The position numbers and the translations under genes were made by a program. From Thermoproteota archaeon (GTDB lineage Archaea; Thermoproteota; Thermoprotei_A; Sulfolobales; Acidilobaceae): DNA of 46,531 nucleotides. Positions 25,299 through 33,751 of the stretch are shown in pieces; positions within the stretch are counted from its first letter, which is position 1; each line of letters starts with the position of its first letter. The DNA is taken from positions 1-46,531 of the forward strand of contig JAUQQR010000008.1 of assembly GCA_030549835.1 (NCBI GenBank), in the 5' to 3' direction. Below the pieces are notes generated by a model, which was given only the letters and a program-made list of their open reading frames with translations, made no database searches and had not been told where the DNA came from.

Positions 25299-25831
25299 CT
25301 ATCAGACTCTCCTATAATATAGTAGTATATAGTACTTTGCCATCCACTCCTATTTCCAAATACTTTGACAGGCTTCCAGCCTGGTATCTGGAAATCTAGT
25401 GTTATAACCCTAGTCCCTGGTGCTAGCTCTTTTAAGAGCTTAGGTTTTAATGCTTCATTAACACTAGCTAAGAGATACATGTAGATTACAGTAGCGTCTC
25501 TTAATGATACATCGAAGAAATCACTATGTATTGGTATAAATCTATCATCAACACGTTCAGCCTTAGCTCTCTTAATAGCCTCCTCTAGTAGATCTCTCCT
25601 AACTTCAACACATACCCCCTTCCCTACAGGGAATTTCTTTAAAACCTCAATAACTACTCTACCATCACCACAGCCTAAGTCATAGAATACATCTTTCTCT
25701 CTCAAATCTAACATTTTAAGTAGTAAGTCTAGAGCCTCCTTACGAGTAGGGACAAATGGTACTATTGGGCCCCCACCACCAGTCAATGCAAGCCACCCCA
25801 ACCAAGACTCTACATCCTCTAAGCTGCTCAA
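25295..25831 (-). CDS. aKMT-like SAM-dependent methyltransferase
   Basis: Class I methyltransferase of 178 residues. The sequence VPTRKEALDLLLKML, motif I VFYDLGCGDGRVV, VCVEVRRDLL, then DVSLRDATVIYMYLL and LAPGTRVITLDFQIPGW resembles the archaeal protein lysine methyltransferase aKMT of Sulfolobus, which methylates many proteins for thermostability. The match is by motif order only. TTG 25831 is the start; it is coupled to the downstream aldolase-type gene. Confidence 0.75.
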   Translation of the reverse strand: MSSLEDVESWLGWLALTGGGGPIVPFVPTRKEALDLLLKMLDLREKDVFYDLGCGDGRVVIEVLKKFPVGKGVCVEVRRDLLEEAIKRAKAERVDDRFIPIHSDFFDVSLRDATVIYMYLLASVNEALKPKLLKELAPGTRVITLDFQIPGWKPVKVFGNRSGWQSTIYYYIIGESDR

Positions 25832-25939
25832 TAACTCTAACCCTACTAAACCTTAATAGTCTAAAATAGATATATTTTATTATATAACCTCTATTATTTA
25901 GGAATTAATCTAGGCTATTAGTTAATGGTGTACTATATG

Positions 25940-26329
25940 GTTAGAATAGTTTATACACCTAATGCACCTAAACCTATAGGACCCTATAGTCAAGGTGTTA
26001 TTGCAGGCTGCTTCCTCTATGTCTCAGGTCAGATCCCAATAGATCCTGCTACAGGAGCCATGGTTGAGGGGGATTTTAAGGTTAAGGTGAGGAGAGTTTT
26101 AGATAATATTAAGGCTATTATTGAGGCTAGTGGTGCATCCCTAAGAGATATTGTTAAAGTTACGGTATACTTAAGAGATATTAGGCTCTTCCAGGAGTTT
26201 AATGAAGTATACTCTCAATACTTCCCAGCCGATCCTCCAGCTAGAGTTGTTATTGAGGCTTCAAATCTGCCTAGAGGTGCAGATTTAGAAGTTGAAGCTA
26301 TAGCCTATATTTGTAGTGAGAGTGTTTAA
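25940..26329 (+). CDS. ridA: RidA/YjgF-family enamine deaminase
   Basis: Trimeric deaminase that hydrolyses reactive 2-aminoacrylate and 2-aminocrotonate. The sequence opens VYTPNAPKPIGPYSQGV and ends with the family signature PARVVIEASNLPRGADLEVEA (split after LPRG), including the catalytic Arg; 129 residues is standard. ATG 25940 fits the usual N-terminus better than the upstream 25925. It sits 4 bases before threonine deaminase, whose enamine product RidA clears, so the pair forms a functional unit. Confidence 0.93.
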   Translation, partial: VRIVYTPNAPKPIGPYSQGVIAGCFLYVSGQIPIDPATGAMVEGDFKVKVRRVLDNIKAIIEASGASLRDIVKVTVYLRDIRLFQEFNEVYSQYFPADPPARVVIEASNLPRGADLEVEAIAYICSESV

Positions 26330-26333
26330 AGCT

Positions 26334-27557
26334 ATGGAGTTTAAAGATTTATGGTTTAAGATCATAGATTATAGTATTGAGGCTAAGAGTATAATAAGTA
26401 AGTATACTCATATGACACCAGTTAGCGTGAGCTCTACACTATCAAGAATTGCTGGAGGCACAGTCTATATTAAATATGAGAATCTCCAGAAAACTGGGAG
26501 TTTTAAGGTTAGGGGGGCATTATATAAGGTATATAAAGTATTAGGTAAGAGTAGAGGTGTAGTAGCTGCCTCAGCAGGGAATCATGCTCAAGGTGTTGCA
26601 TATGCAGCATCAATATTTAATATACCATCAATTATAGTTATGCCTGAGACTGCTAGTATATCTAAGATAGAGGCTACTAAGAGCTATGGTGCAGACGTTA
26701 TACTATACGGGAAAGTATTCGATGAGTCTTACAGGAAAGCCTTAGAGATAGCTAATAGTAAAGGCTACGACTTTATACACGCATTCGACGATATACATGT
26801 TATTGCTGGCCAAGCATCTCTAGGGTTAGAGCTCTTAGAGCAGGTAGGAGATTTTGATGTAATATTAGTACCTATAGGTGGTGGGGGGCTCATCTCTGGT
26901 GTTGCAAGTATATTGAAGTATAGGAGGCCTAATATTAAAATTATAGGTGTAGAGCCTGAAGCCGCCCCTAAAATGCTTAAATCTATAAATGCTGGTAAGC
27001 CTATAGAAGTAGATATTAAGCCATCAATAGCAGATGGTTTAATAACTAAGAGGCCAGGAGACTTAACATATACTATAACATCTAATCTAGTAGATGATAT
27101 TATAACTGTTGATGAGGAAGAATTATCACAAGCAATCTACTTTATGTTAGAGAGGAAGAAGACTCTAGTAGAGGGTGCTGGAGCAGCAAGCATCGCCCCG
27201 ATAATCTCAGGTAAAATTAAACTTAATGGTTTAAAAGTTGTAGCCCTCTCCACGGGAGGAAATATTGATTTAACAGCTCTAAATAGGATAATAATTAGGG
27301 GTCTCTCAAAGCTTGGGAGAATAGCTAGAATAGCAGGGTACGTACCAGATTATCCAGGCCAGCTTAAGAGAGTCCTCGAAGTTATAGCATCACATAGAGG
27401 TAATATACTAGACATACTACATGATAGGAGTGACCCTAGAGTTCCACCGTGGCATGCTAAGGTTATAATACTATTTGAGGCTCCAACAAATAAAACAGTA
27501 GAAGATATAGTTTCAGAACTTAAAAGTGAAGGCTACTACTTCATTATTGAGATTTAA
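26334..27557 (+). CDS. ilvA: Threonine ammonia-lyase (threonine deaminase)
   Basis: PLP enzyme converting threonine to 2-oxobutyrate and ammonia. KTGSFKVRGALYK carries the PLP lysine, AASAGNHAQGVAY the phosphate loop, and PIGGGGLISGVA the Gly-rich loop. The C-terminal 80 residues (RVLEVIASHRGNILDI) look like an ACT regulatory domain, as in the catabolic/biosynthetic long form of about 400 residues. ATG 26334 is preferred; GTG 26316 and 26322 are alternatives. Together with RidA and threonine synthase it points to a threonine-to-isoleucine route. Confidence 0.9.
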   Translation: MEFKDLWFKIIDYSIEAKSIISKYTHMTPVSVSSTLSRIAGGTVYIKYENLQKTGSFKVRGALYKVYKVLGKSRGVVAASAGNHAQGVAYAASIFNIPSIIVMPETASISKIEATKSYGADVILYGKVFDESYRKALEIANSKGYDFIHAFDDIHVIAGQASLGLELLEQVGDFDVILVPIGGGGLISGVASILKYRRPNIKIIGVEPEAAPKMLKSINAGKPIEVDIKPSIADGLITKRPGDLTYTITSNLVDDIITVDEEELSQAIYFMLERKKTLVEGAGAASIAPIISGKIKLNGLKVVALSTGGNIDLTALNRIIIRGLSKLGRIARIAGYVPDYPGQLKRVLEVIASHRGNILDILHDRSDPRVPPWHAKVIILFEAPTNKTVEDIVSELKSEGYYFIIEI

Positions 27558-27575
27558 CTCTTAGAGTCTAAAGCC

Positions 27576-28481
27576 ATGACTAGGGTATGTATCAAGGGTA
27601 TGGGGGCTGTAGGTAGCCTGCTAGGCTTATTTATAGCTAGAGCCTCTAGAGAGCCAGTGGTAGCTATAGTTAGGAGGATTGATCACGCTAGACTACTAAA
27701 TAATGAAGGTGTAAGAGTTAGAGGCTTATTAGAGGACACTTATAGTGTTAGAGCTACTATATCACATCCAGATACTAGATGTGATTATACCATTATAGCT
27801 ACTAAGGCTTACGATGCTAGAGGTGCTATAAGAGAGTCTTTAGCATACTCTAATACCATAGTACCAGTATCTAATGGTTTTGGGGCCTTAGAGGAGGCTT
27901 TAAATAATACATTAAACGTTATTGGCGGCCTAGTAGATTATGGTGTAACACGTATTAGTGATAATATTATTGAGGTTAGAGGATTAGGTAAGATTATCTT
28001 AGGACTTCCTAGAGGATCTAGAGCTAGCATTAAGCCACTAGCTGATATATTAGAGAAGGGTGGAGCTAACGTTAAGATTGTTGAAGATATAGAGCCTTGG
28101 AGATGGCTTAAAGCAGCTGCTAACGCAGTTATAAATCCTATAACAGCATTAACTGGTAGAGAGAATGGTGTAGTATTAGAGGATTTAGTTAAGCCTATAG
28201 TTGAAGGTATTGTAGATGAAGTGTCTAGAGTTGCTCAGAGAATTGGTGTAAATATGCCTGAAGATCCGCTAGCTTACATTTATAGTGTTGCAGAGAAGAC
28301 TAGAAATAATAAGTCTTCAATGCTAGTAGATATAGAGGCTTGTAGGAGGACAGAGATTGAAGAGATTAATGGCTATATTGCTAAGTTGAGCTCTATAGTT
28401 GGAGTAGACGCTAAGTACAATAGGATTCTCTATACTCTAGTTAAAATTCTCGAGTCTAATAAGAGTCACTGTTATAAATGA
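27576..28481 (+). CDS. panE: 2-Dehydropantoate 2-reductase
   Basis: NADPH-dependent ketopantoate reductase of coenzyme A synthesis. The Rossmann motif is IKGMGAVGSLLG at the N-terminus, followed by a helical C-terminal domain with LKAAANAVINPITALTG, where the catalytic Lys and Asn sit, and a conserved DIEACRRTEIEEINGYI. About 301 residues. ATG 27576 is 18 bases after ilvA stops. It is followed by panB, the preceding enzyme of the same pathway. Confidence 0.9.
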   Translation: MTRVCIKGMGAVGSLLGLFIARASREPVVAIVRRIDHARLLNNEGVRVRGLLEDTYSVRATISHPDTRCDYTIIATKAYDARGAIRESLAYSNTIVPVSNGFGALEEALNNTLNVIGGLVDYGVTRISDNIIEVRGLGKIILGLPRGSRASIKPLADILEKGGANVKIVEDIEPWRWLKAAANAVINPITALTGRENGVVLEDLVKPIVEGIVDEVSRVAQRIGVNMPEDPLAYIYSVAEKTRNNKSSMLVDIEACRRTEIEEINGYIAKLSSIVGVDAKYNRILYTLVKILESNKSHCYK

Positions 28482-28526
28482 AATTATAATCTTAGGACTA
28501 GGAATTAAGCATGTGGTGGTTTAGTA

Positions 28527-29369
28527 TTGGAGAAGATTACTGTGAGAGATATTATTAAAATGAAAGGGTCTAAGAAGATTGTAATGATTACAGCCTACGA
28601 TTACCCAACAGCTAAGATTGTAGACTCTGCTGGTGTCGACATTATACTTGTTGGTGATAGCCTAGCTATGACTATTCTAGGATACCCTACAACTCATGGG
28701 GTTAGGCTTAGAGATATGCTTAGACATACTGAGGCTGTAGCTAGAGCTAAGCCAAGAGCTCTCATAGTAGGTGATATGCCTTTTGGTAGCTATGAGTCAA
28801 GTAGCTCCAGGGCTGTGAAATCTGCTATAGCATTTGTGAGAGCTGGAGCTGAGTCTGTCAAACTTGAGGGTGGTAGTGAGTATACTGATAGGGTTAAGGC
28901 TATAGTTAATGCAGGCATACCAGTAATGGGTCATATAGGGTTAACACCACAGAGATACCTTAAGCTAGGAGGCTATAGGCCGAGGGGGAGGATAATAGAG
29001 GAGGCTAGACAGCTACTACTTGATGCTGAGGCACTACAAGAAGCAGGAGTATTCTCAATAGTAATAGAGTTTACAGCAGCAGAAGTAGCTAAACTATTAA
29101 CTAGGAGGCTATCAATACCAACAATATGTATAGGTAGCGGTCCAGACTGCGATGGCCAAGTCCTAGTAATACATGACATAATAGGTTTATCAGAGCACAC
29201 TCCACCATTTGCTAAGAGGTACGTAGACTTGAGAAAAGTAATATATGACGCAATATCAGAGTATGCTAGAGAAGTTAGAGATGGAGTATTCCCAGGGCCA
29301 GAGCATACTATTGTAAGGCTAAAGGAGCAGGTACCCCTAGAGGAGATACTGGGAGGGAGAGAGGAATAG
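28527..29369 (+). CDS. panB: 3-Methyl-2-oxobutanoate hydroxymethyltransferase
   Basis: Makes ketopantoate from 2-oxoisovalerate and methylene donor. Motifs MITAYDYPTAKIVDSAG, VGDSLAMTILGYPTT, GDMPFGSYE, VKLEGG, GHIGLTPQ and the Glu of IVIEFTA match PanB decamers throughout; 280 residues is the usual length. TTG 28527 has GGTGG upstream. It lies 45 bases after panE on the same strand, making a two-gene pantoate unit. Confidence 0.93.
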   Translation: MEKITVRDIIKMKGSKKIVMITAYDYPTAKIVDSAGVDIILVGDSLAMTILGYPTTHGVRLRDMLRHTEAVARAKPRALIVGDMPFGSYESSSSRAVKSAIAFVRAGAESVKLEGGSEYTDRVKAIVNAGIPVMGHIGLTPQRYLKLGGYRPRGRIIEEARQLLLDAEALQEAGVFSIVIEFTAAEVAKLLTRRLSIPTICIGSGPDCDGQVLVIHDIIGLSEHTPPFAKRYVDLRKVIYDAISEYAREVRDGVFPGPEHTIVRLKEQVPLEEILGGREE

Positions 29370-29414
29370 AAGAAAACTAGCTAATTAATACTACTATCTT
29401 TAATCCTCGCTACT

Positions 29415-30482
29415 ATGAGCCTAGATGGTGAGCTAACCTTGGAGATTATAAGTGGATGTACAGTATACTATAACAGGTTTCTAGCTAGCTCAGGAATCCC
29501 CATAGTCTTTGAGTGTACTGGTGATTATAACCTAAACTCTCCACTAGATTTCCGTATTGTAGCTGAGAATGCTTCTAGAACCTTATCTACTCTACTAGGC
29601 TTAGACTTGAATATTCATAGTCTTAGGCACTGGGAGTATATTGGTAGACGGTTTAACCTATACGCGTTTGACTTAGCAGCTAAGGGTTATGTTCTAGGCC
29701 AGATTAGGGTTGTTGAGACTGGTGGATTACTAGTTAATGTTACTGGTGTGCTATCAGAGTTCTCTGGTAGCCTAATACCGCCTAGCGTATGGGATAGTCT
29801 TATTAGTGGTTCTAGGCTCAGTATAGGCTATAATATGGGTATTTACTACCTAAAAGGTTCTAGTCCAAGCTGGCCTAGGGGGCAGAAGCCTATATCTAAC
29901 TATGTTATATATGGTATTGAGGGATTATTAAGTATAGATCCCAAGACTTGGAGTTTAAGAATTTCGGGGCTAGTAGCTAGAGAGCTAAACTTATCACTAG
30001 AAGATCTTATGAGTAGATCTATAGAGATTCACGATAGAGACTTCCACTGTGTTACAGGCTGGAGTATTAAGGGTAATATGTGGCTAGGAGTTAGGATTAG
30101 GGATTTAGCTGAAGAAGCAGGCTTAAGTAGTAGAGCTAAATGGCTACTAGCATCTAGTCTAGGAGGATACTCTACAGTAATACCTCTAGATGAAGCTTTA
30201 AGAGAAGACTCAATAATAGCAATAGGCTTAAATAGTAAACCATTGACGAGAGAGAATGGGTATCCGGCAAGAATAATAATACCAAGACTCTACGGCTGGA
30301 AATCAGCTAAATGGCTAAAAGAACTAGTATTCCTAGAAGAATACGTAGATGGATACTGGGAAGCACTAGCATACCATGAGAGAGGCTTAGTAGAAGCTGA
30401 AGAGAGATTCAAAATAAGGAATCCAAGAATAGCTGAGAAAGGAGAATTACCAGAGAACTCAACACTAATAAAACCAGAATAA
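29415..30482 (+). CDS. Molybdopterin (sulfite-oxidase/MsrP fold) oxidoreductase with extra N-terminal domain
   Basis: The C-terminal half (about residues 160-340) has the sulfite oxidase/YedY fold: SNYVIYGIEGLLSIDPKTW, the molybdenum-ligand Cys in IHDRDFHCVTGWSI (C212), then WLGVRIRDL and GYSTVIPLDEAL. The first 155 residues are not recognised (SGCTVYYNRFLASSG and onward) and replace the usual Tat signal: no twin-Arg or hydrophobic leader is seen, so a cytosolic location is likely. The substrate is unknown. The gene lies between panB and the pyrI promoter and has ATG 29415. Confidence 0.75.
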   Translation: MSLDGELTLEIISGCTVYYNRFLASSGIPIVFECTGDYNLNSPLDFRIVAENASRTLSTLLGLDLNIHSLRHWEYIGRRFNLYAFDLAAKGYVLGQIRVVETGGLLVNVTGVLSEFSGSLIPPSVWDSLISGSRLSIGYNMGIYYLKGSSPSWPRGQKPISNYVIYGIEGLLSIDPKTWSLRISGLVARELNLSLEDLMSRSIEIHDRDFHCVTGWSIKGNMWLGVRIRDLAEEAGLSSRAKWLLASSLGGYSTVIPLDEALREDSIIAIGLNSKPLTRENGYPARIIIPRLYGWKSAKWLKELVFLEEYVDGYWEALAYHERGLVEAEERFKIRNPRIAEKGELPENSTLIKPE

Positions 30483-30540
30483 TATTAGAGAGTTTTGATG
30501 ATGAAGCCTCCCTACTTAGTAGACTAGTAGCAGCTGTATT

Positions 30541-30550
30541 AGTTTTAAGG
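30541..30550 (+). promoter_or_regulatory. TATA box of the pyrI-pyrC-pyrD operon
   Basis: AGTTTTAAGG is centred about 25 bases before the pyrI ATG (30570) and no ribosome binding site precedes that ATG, so the transcript is probably leaderless. Confidence 0.6.
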
Positions 30551-30569
30551 CTTAGATTCCATAATTTTA

Positions 30570-31058
30570 ATGTGGTCTCTCCTGAGTACTAGTGAAGGTT
30601 TATTTGTTAGGAGGATCCGTGAAGGTACTGTTATAGATCATATCACGGCGGGTAGATCTCTCCACGTCGTAAGACTCCTAGGCCTTGAAGGCTCTAACTA
30701 TACTATGGCTATTGTAATGAATGTCGATAGTAGGAAGCTTGGCCGTAAAGATATTGTTAAAGTTGAGGGTTTATTTCTTAATAGTGAGCAGATTAGTAAG
30801 ATTAGCCTTATAGCTCCTAATGCTACACTCAACATTATTAAAGATGGTCTAGTTGTTATAAAGCAGAAGGTTAAGCCCCCAGATATTATTGAGGGTATTC
30901 TCAGGTGTCCTAACTTATCATGTATTACTAGGAAGGAGGGTGAGTTTGTTAAGTCTAAGATGAGGCTAGTCTCTACTAATCCACTAATTTATCAGTGCAT
31001 ATATTGTGGTACCTATATAGGTGAGGATGATATTGTTGAGATGCTACTCTCAACTTAA
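30570..31058 (+). CDS. pyrI: Aspartate carbamoyltransferase regulatory chain
   Basis: Nucleotide-binding regulatory subunit of aspartate transcarbamoylase. The N-terminal allosteric domain begins VRRIREGTVIDHITAGRSLHV, and the C-terminal zinc domain contains RCPNLSC and YQCIYCGTY, giving four zinc-binding cysteines. 162 residues. The catalytic partner pyrB is not adjacent but 4.3 kb away on the other strand. The end overlaps pyrC. ATG 30570 is the start of a probably leaderless mRNA. Confidence 0.93.
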   Translation: MWSLLSTSEGLFVRRIREGTVIDHITAGRSLHVVRLLGLEGSNYTMAIVMNVDSRKLGRKDIVKVEGLFLNSEQISKISLIAPNATLNIIKDGLVVIKQKVKPPDIIEGILRCPNLSCITRKEGEFVKSKMRLVSTNPLIYQCIYCGTYIGEDDIVEMLLST

Positions 31059-32328
31059 TGGTGTATGCTTAGATAAGCTTATAGTAGACTCTAAAATCTA
31101 TAGTAATGTATGTCTAAGTTTTAGTAATGAGAGGATCTCTAGCTTTAATAATGGCTTAAAGTACCTTGATTTACGTGGTTTAAATTCTCTAGGCTTACCT
31201 GGCATTATAGATATACATGTTCACCTACGTGGCTTAGAGTATTCATATAAGGAGGATGAGTACTCTGGGAGTTTAGCTGCAATCTCAGGATGTATTACTA
31301 GTGTTATCGATATGCCCAATACTAAACCCCAAGTTAGGAATGTTAAGGTCCTAGATTACAAGCTTAGAGCTCTAAAAGAATACACAACTATAGACTACGG
31401 GATATATGCTGGCATCCCAGAGAATCCTGGTGAAGCATTTAAACTAGCAGATAAGCCTATTGCCGGCTTTAAGATATACCCAGAGGATCTTAGAGCCCCT
31501 AGAAGGATACTATGTGAGGTTCTAAGAGCTGCTGAGAGTAGGGGACTACTAGTTATTATCCACCCAGAACACCCAGACATCATAGATTTTGTAGACTACG
31601 GGTACTATAGAGGTTTCTATAGGAGTTGTATTGCTGAGACTCTAGCGATAGATGAAGTTAAGAATTTAGTCTTAGAATGCTCTTCTAAGCCTAGAATCCA
31701 TATAACTCACATATCATGTCCTCAGAGTATTATTAAAGCTAAGAGTTTCAGGTTTACTGTAGATGTCACACCACACCACCTATTATGGGATCAAGACTCC
31801 TATAAGCCATTATTTAATCTATGGTGTGAGTCTAAGGTAAATCCTCCTCTTAGAGGTATTATTGAGAAGAGTATACTATGGAACCTGTTACTTGAGGGTT
31901 ATATTGATGCTATAGCTAGTGACCACGCTCCACACTCTAACTCTGAGAAGTTATGGTTAACTCCTAGTCAGTGTCTACCAGGATTCTCTAGCTTAGAGAA
32001 CTGGCCTGGAGCCCTACTATTGGTATTCTATAGGCTAGGCTTACTAGACTTATTCTCTAAGCTTACATCAATTAACCCAGCTAAGATACTAGGCGTTAAG
32101 GGCTATGGATGTATAGATGTAGGGTGCTATGCTAACCTAAGTATATTTACATTAGATACTATTGATTCTCCTGGTAACATATACTCTAAGAGTAAGATAA
32201 CACCCTACATTAATACTAAGAGGCTTAAATGCCTAGCAAATATTATAAGAGGTAGATTAGTATACTATGATAGTGAGCCTAAAGTAGGTAGAGGTTTTGG
32301 GGTGAATATATTTGAGTATAGAGGTTAA
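31033..32328 (+). CDS. pyrC: Dihydroorotase
   Basis: Amidohydrolase-superfamily enzyme forming dihydroorotate. GIIDIHVHLRG supplies the HxH metal motif, VIDMPNTKP, HPEHPD and ITHIS follow, and DAIASDHAPHS is the conserved C-terminal Asp/His motif. About 431 residues. TTG 31033 (or 31036) is chosen with AGGTGAGG upstream inside the end of pyrI; GTG 31021 would sit on that ribosome binding site. It overlaps pyrI and pyrD, so the three genes are translationally coupled. Confidence 0.9.
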   Translation: MLRCYSQLNGVCLDKLIVDSKIYSNVCLSFSNERISSFNNGLKYLDLRGLNSLGLPGIIDIHVHLRGLEYSYKEDEYSGSLAAISGCITSVIDMPNTKPQVRNVKVLDYKLRALKEYTTIDYGIYAGIPENPGEAFKLADKPIAGFKIYPEDLRAPRRILCEVLRAAESRGLLVIIHPEHPDIIDFVDYGYYRGFYRSCIAETLAIDEVKNLVLECSSKPRIHITHISCPQSIIKAKSFRFTVDVTPHHLLWDQDSYKPLFNLWCESKVNPPLRGIIEKSILWNLLLEGYIDAIASDHAPHSNSEKLWLTPSQCLPGFSSLENWPGALLLVFYRLGLLDLFSKLTSINPAKILGVKGYGCIDVGCYANLSIFTLDTIDSPGNIYSKSKITPYINTKRLKCLANIIRGRLVYYDSEPKVGRGFGVNIFEYRG

Positions 32329-33223
32329 AGTCTCTAGCTTAAGGCTTAAGAGCCCAGTAATGAATGCTAGTGGTGTGCTAGAGTGGAGTCCTATAGCTGC
32401 TAAGAAGCTTGTAGATGCAGGAGCCGGGGCAGTAGTATTAAAATCTACAACTAGAGAAGCTAGAGTAGGCTACCCACAGCCTAGAATAGTCAGCGTACCC
32501 GGGGGATTTATTGTAGCAGTAGGTATAGCCAACCCAGGGGCAGATACTGTATCAACTATGATTAAGTCATTCAAAGAAGCTGTAGGAGATACACCAGTAA
32601 TAGCTAGCGTAGCAGGATCAAGCTTAGAAGAATTCATAGAAGTCTCAAGTAAACTAGAAGATGGAGGTGCAGACGCCATAGAATTAAACCTAAGCTGCCC
32701 ACACTTTAAAGGTGGAGGATTAGAACTAGGACAAGACCCAGTTTTTGTTAGAGAAGTAACTAGAAATGTATCATCAATAGTTAAAATCCCAGTCATAGCC
32801 AAACTAGGATTAACAGATAAAGTAGTAGAGTCTGCATTAAAAGCGCTAGAAGGTGGAGCTAAAGCACTAACACTAATAAACACAATTAGAGCAATGAAGA
32901 TAGACATATACACTAAGAAGCCAGTCCTAGGACATAAATTTGGGGGACTAGCAGGAGAAGCAATACACCCAGTAGCAGTAAGAGTAATATATGAGACATA
33001 TAAGGAGACAAGAGCAGAAATAATAGGAGCTGGAGGAGTAAAAGACTGGGAAACAGCAATAGAACTAATACTAGCAGGAGCAAAAACAGTCCAAGTAGGA
33101 TCAGCAATACTATACAGAGGAGAACAAGTAATAACAGAGATAATCAGGGGAATAGAGAAATACCTATGGATAGAAGGCTTTAAAAATATAAATGAAATAA
33201 TAGGCCTAGCACAAAGAGACTAA
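32312..33223 (+). CDS. pyrD: Dihydroorotate dehydrogenase (class 1B-like)
   Basis: FMN enzyme of about 303 residues that oxidises dihydroorotate to orotate. VMNASGVLEWS, VLKSTT, GIANPGAD, the catalytic Cys of IELNLSCPHFKGGG, VIAKLGL, LTLINTIRAM and IGAGGVKDWETAIELILAGA are all typical. The class 1B partner PyrK is not in the window, so the electron acceptor is unclear. TTG 32312 has GGTGA upstream and overlaps pyrC by 17 bases. It is the last gene of the plus-strand pyr run. Confidence 0.92.
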   Translation: MSIEVKVSSLRLKSPVMNASGVLEWSPIAAKKLVDAGAGAVVLKSTTREARVGYPQPRIVSVPGGFIVAVGIANPGADTVSTMIKSFKEAVGDTPVIASVAGSSLEEFIEVSSKLEDGGADAIELNLSCPHFKGGGLELGQDPVFVREVTRNVSSIVKIPVIAKLGLTDKVVESALKALEGGAKALTLINTIRAMKIDIYTKKPVLGHKFGGLAGEAIHPVAVRVIYETYKETRAEIIGAGGVKDWETAIELILAGAKTVQVGSAILYRGEQVITEIIRGIEKYLWIEGFKNINEIIGLAQRD

Positions 33224-33365
33224 AACAAACCACATCCCAACAATTCAGCTACCAAACCCACTCTAGCAAACTTTCCCTACATAATCTAGCATAGCTATTT
33301 CAAGTTTCTATAGCTGTTTATATCTGCAATGATTACTACTTACAGGAATAAACTATTATACTAAG

Positions 33366-33475
33366 ATGTGGAGCGCCCGGGGTCACCCTGAACGCCCTCA
33401 GAGGATTATGCGGGCCAATGAAGGGGGATAAAGGTGAGGCAATGATATCAGAGCTGAACCCCATACATGTAGTAT
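33366..33475 (+). ncRNA. Unassigned GC-rich RNA-like island
   Basis: The 100 bases from 33371 are about 56% G+C inside very AT-rich flanks, as are the other structured RNAs here. Complementary pairs are visible: GGGTCACCC and CCTCAGAGG self-fold, GCCCG near 33375 can pair with CGGGC at 33411-33415, and GGGGTCA near 33379 with TGAACCCC near 33465. A TATA-like ACTATTATAC lies upstream at about 33351-33360. No open reading frame of note. The strand and class (C/D, H/ACA or other) cannot be decided by eye. Confidence 0.45.
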
Positions 33476-33581
33476 AGTAAAGAGTAATACCAAGCTATGA
33501 GAACCTCTTATTTGATACTAATAAAAACTACTCCCATATACATTTAATTCCTTAATAATATTGAGTATTACGGTTATTAAT

Positions 33582-33660
33582 AATGGTATTATATTTCAAT
33601 TACGTTTTTACGAATAAACCCCTTTTAAGAAATTTATTCAAGTTAACCAATAATACCATT
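33582..33660. repeat. 11-bp perfect inverted repeat, 57-bp spacer
   Basis: AATGGTATTAT (33582-33592) and ATAATACCATT (33650-33660) are exact inverted copies flanking the presumed promoter area (CTTTTAAG near 33622-33629) of the winged-helix gene at 33752. An operator for autoregulation is one reading, transposon-like end structure another. Confidence 0.5.
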
Positions 33661-33703
33661 AATTTAAACTTCTACCTACTCAACTCTAACCGATAGGAGG
33701 GGC

Positions 33704-33727
33704 TTGAATAGAGATGCTAAAAGTTAA
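33704..33727 (+). other. Possible seven-codon upstream ORF
   Basis: GGAGGGG is followed by TTG AAT AGA and five more codons to a TAA at 33725-33727 (peptide MNRDAKS), 24 bases before the winged-helix gene. Its binding site is stronger than that of many full genes in the window, but a chance occurrence is possible. Confidence 0.25.
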
Positions 33728-33751
33728 GCATTAATGAGGTGATAGGGGGAC

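Noticed and set aside
33366-33475. Known C/D box sRNA
   Set aside because: CTGA motifs are present but no properly placed RTGATGA box pairs with them.
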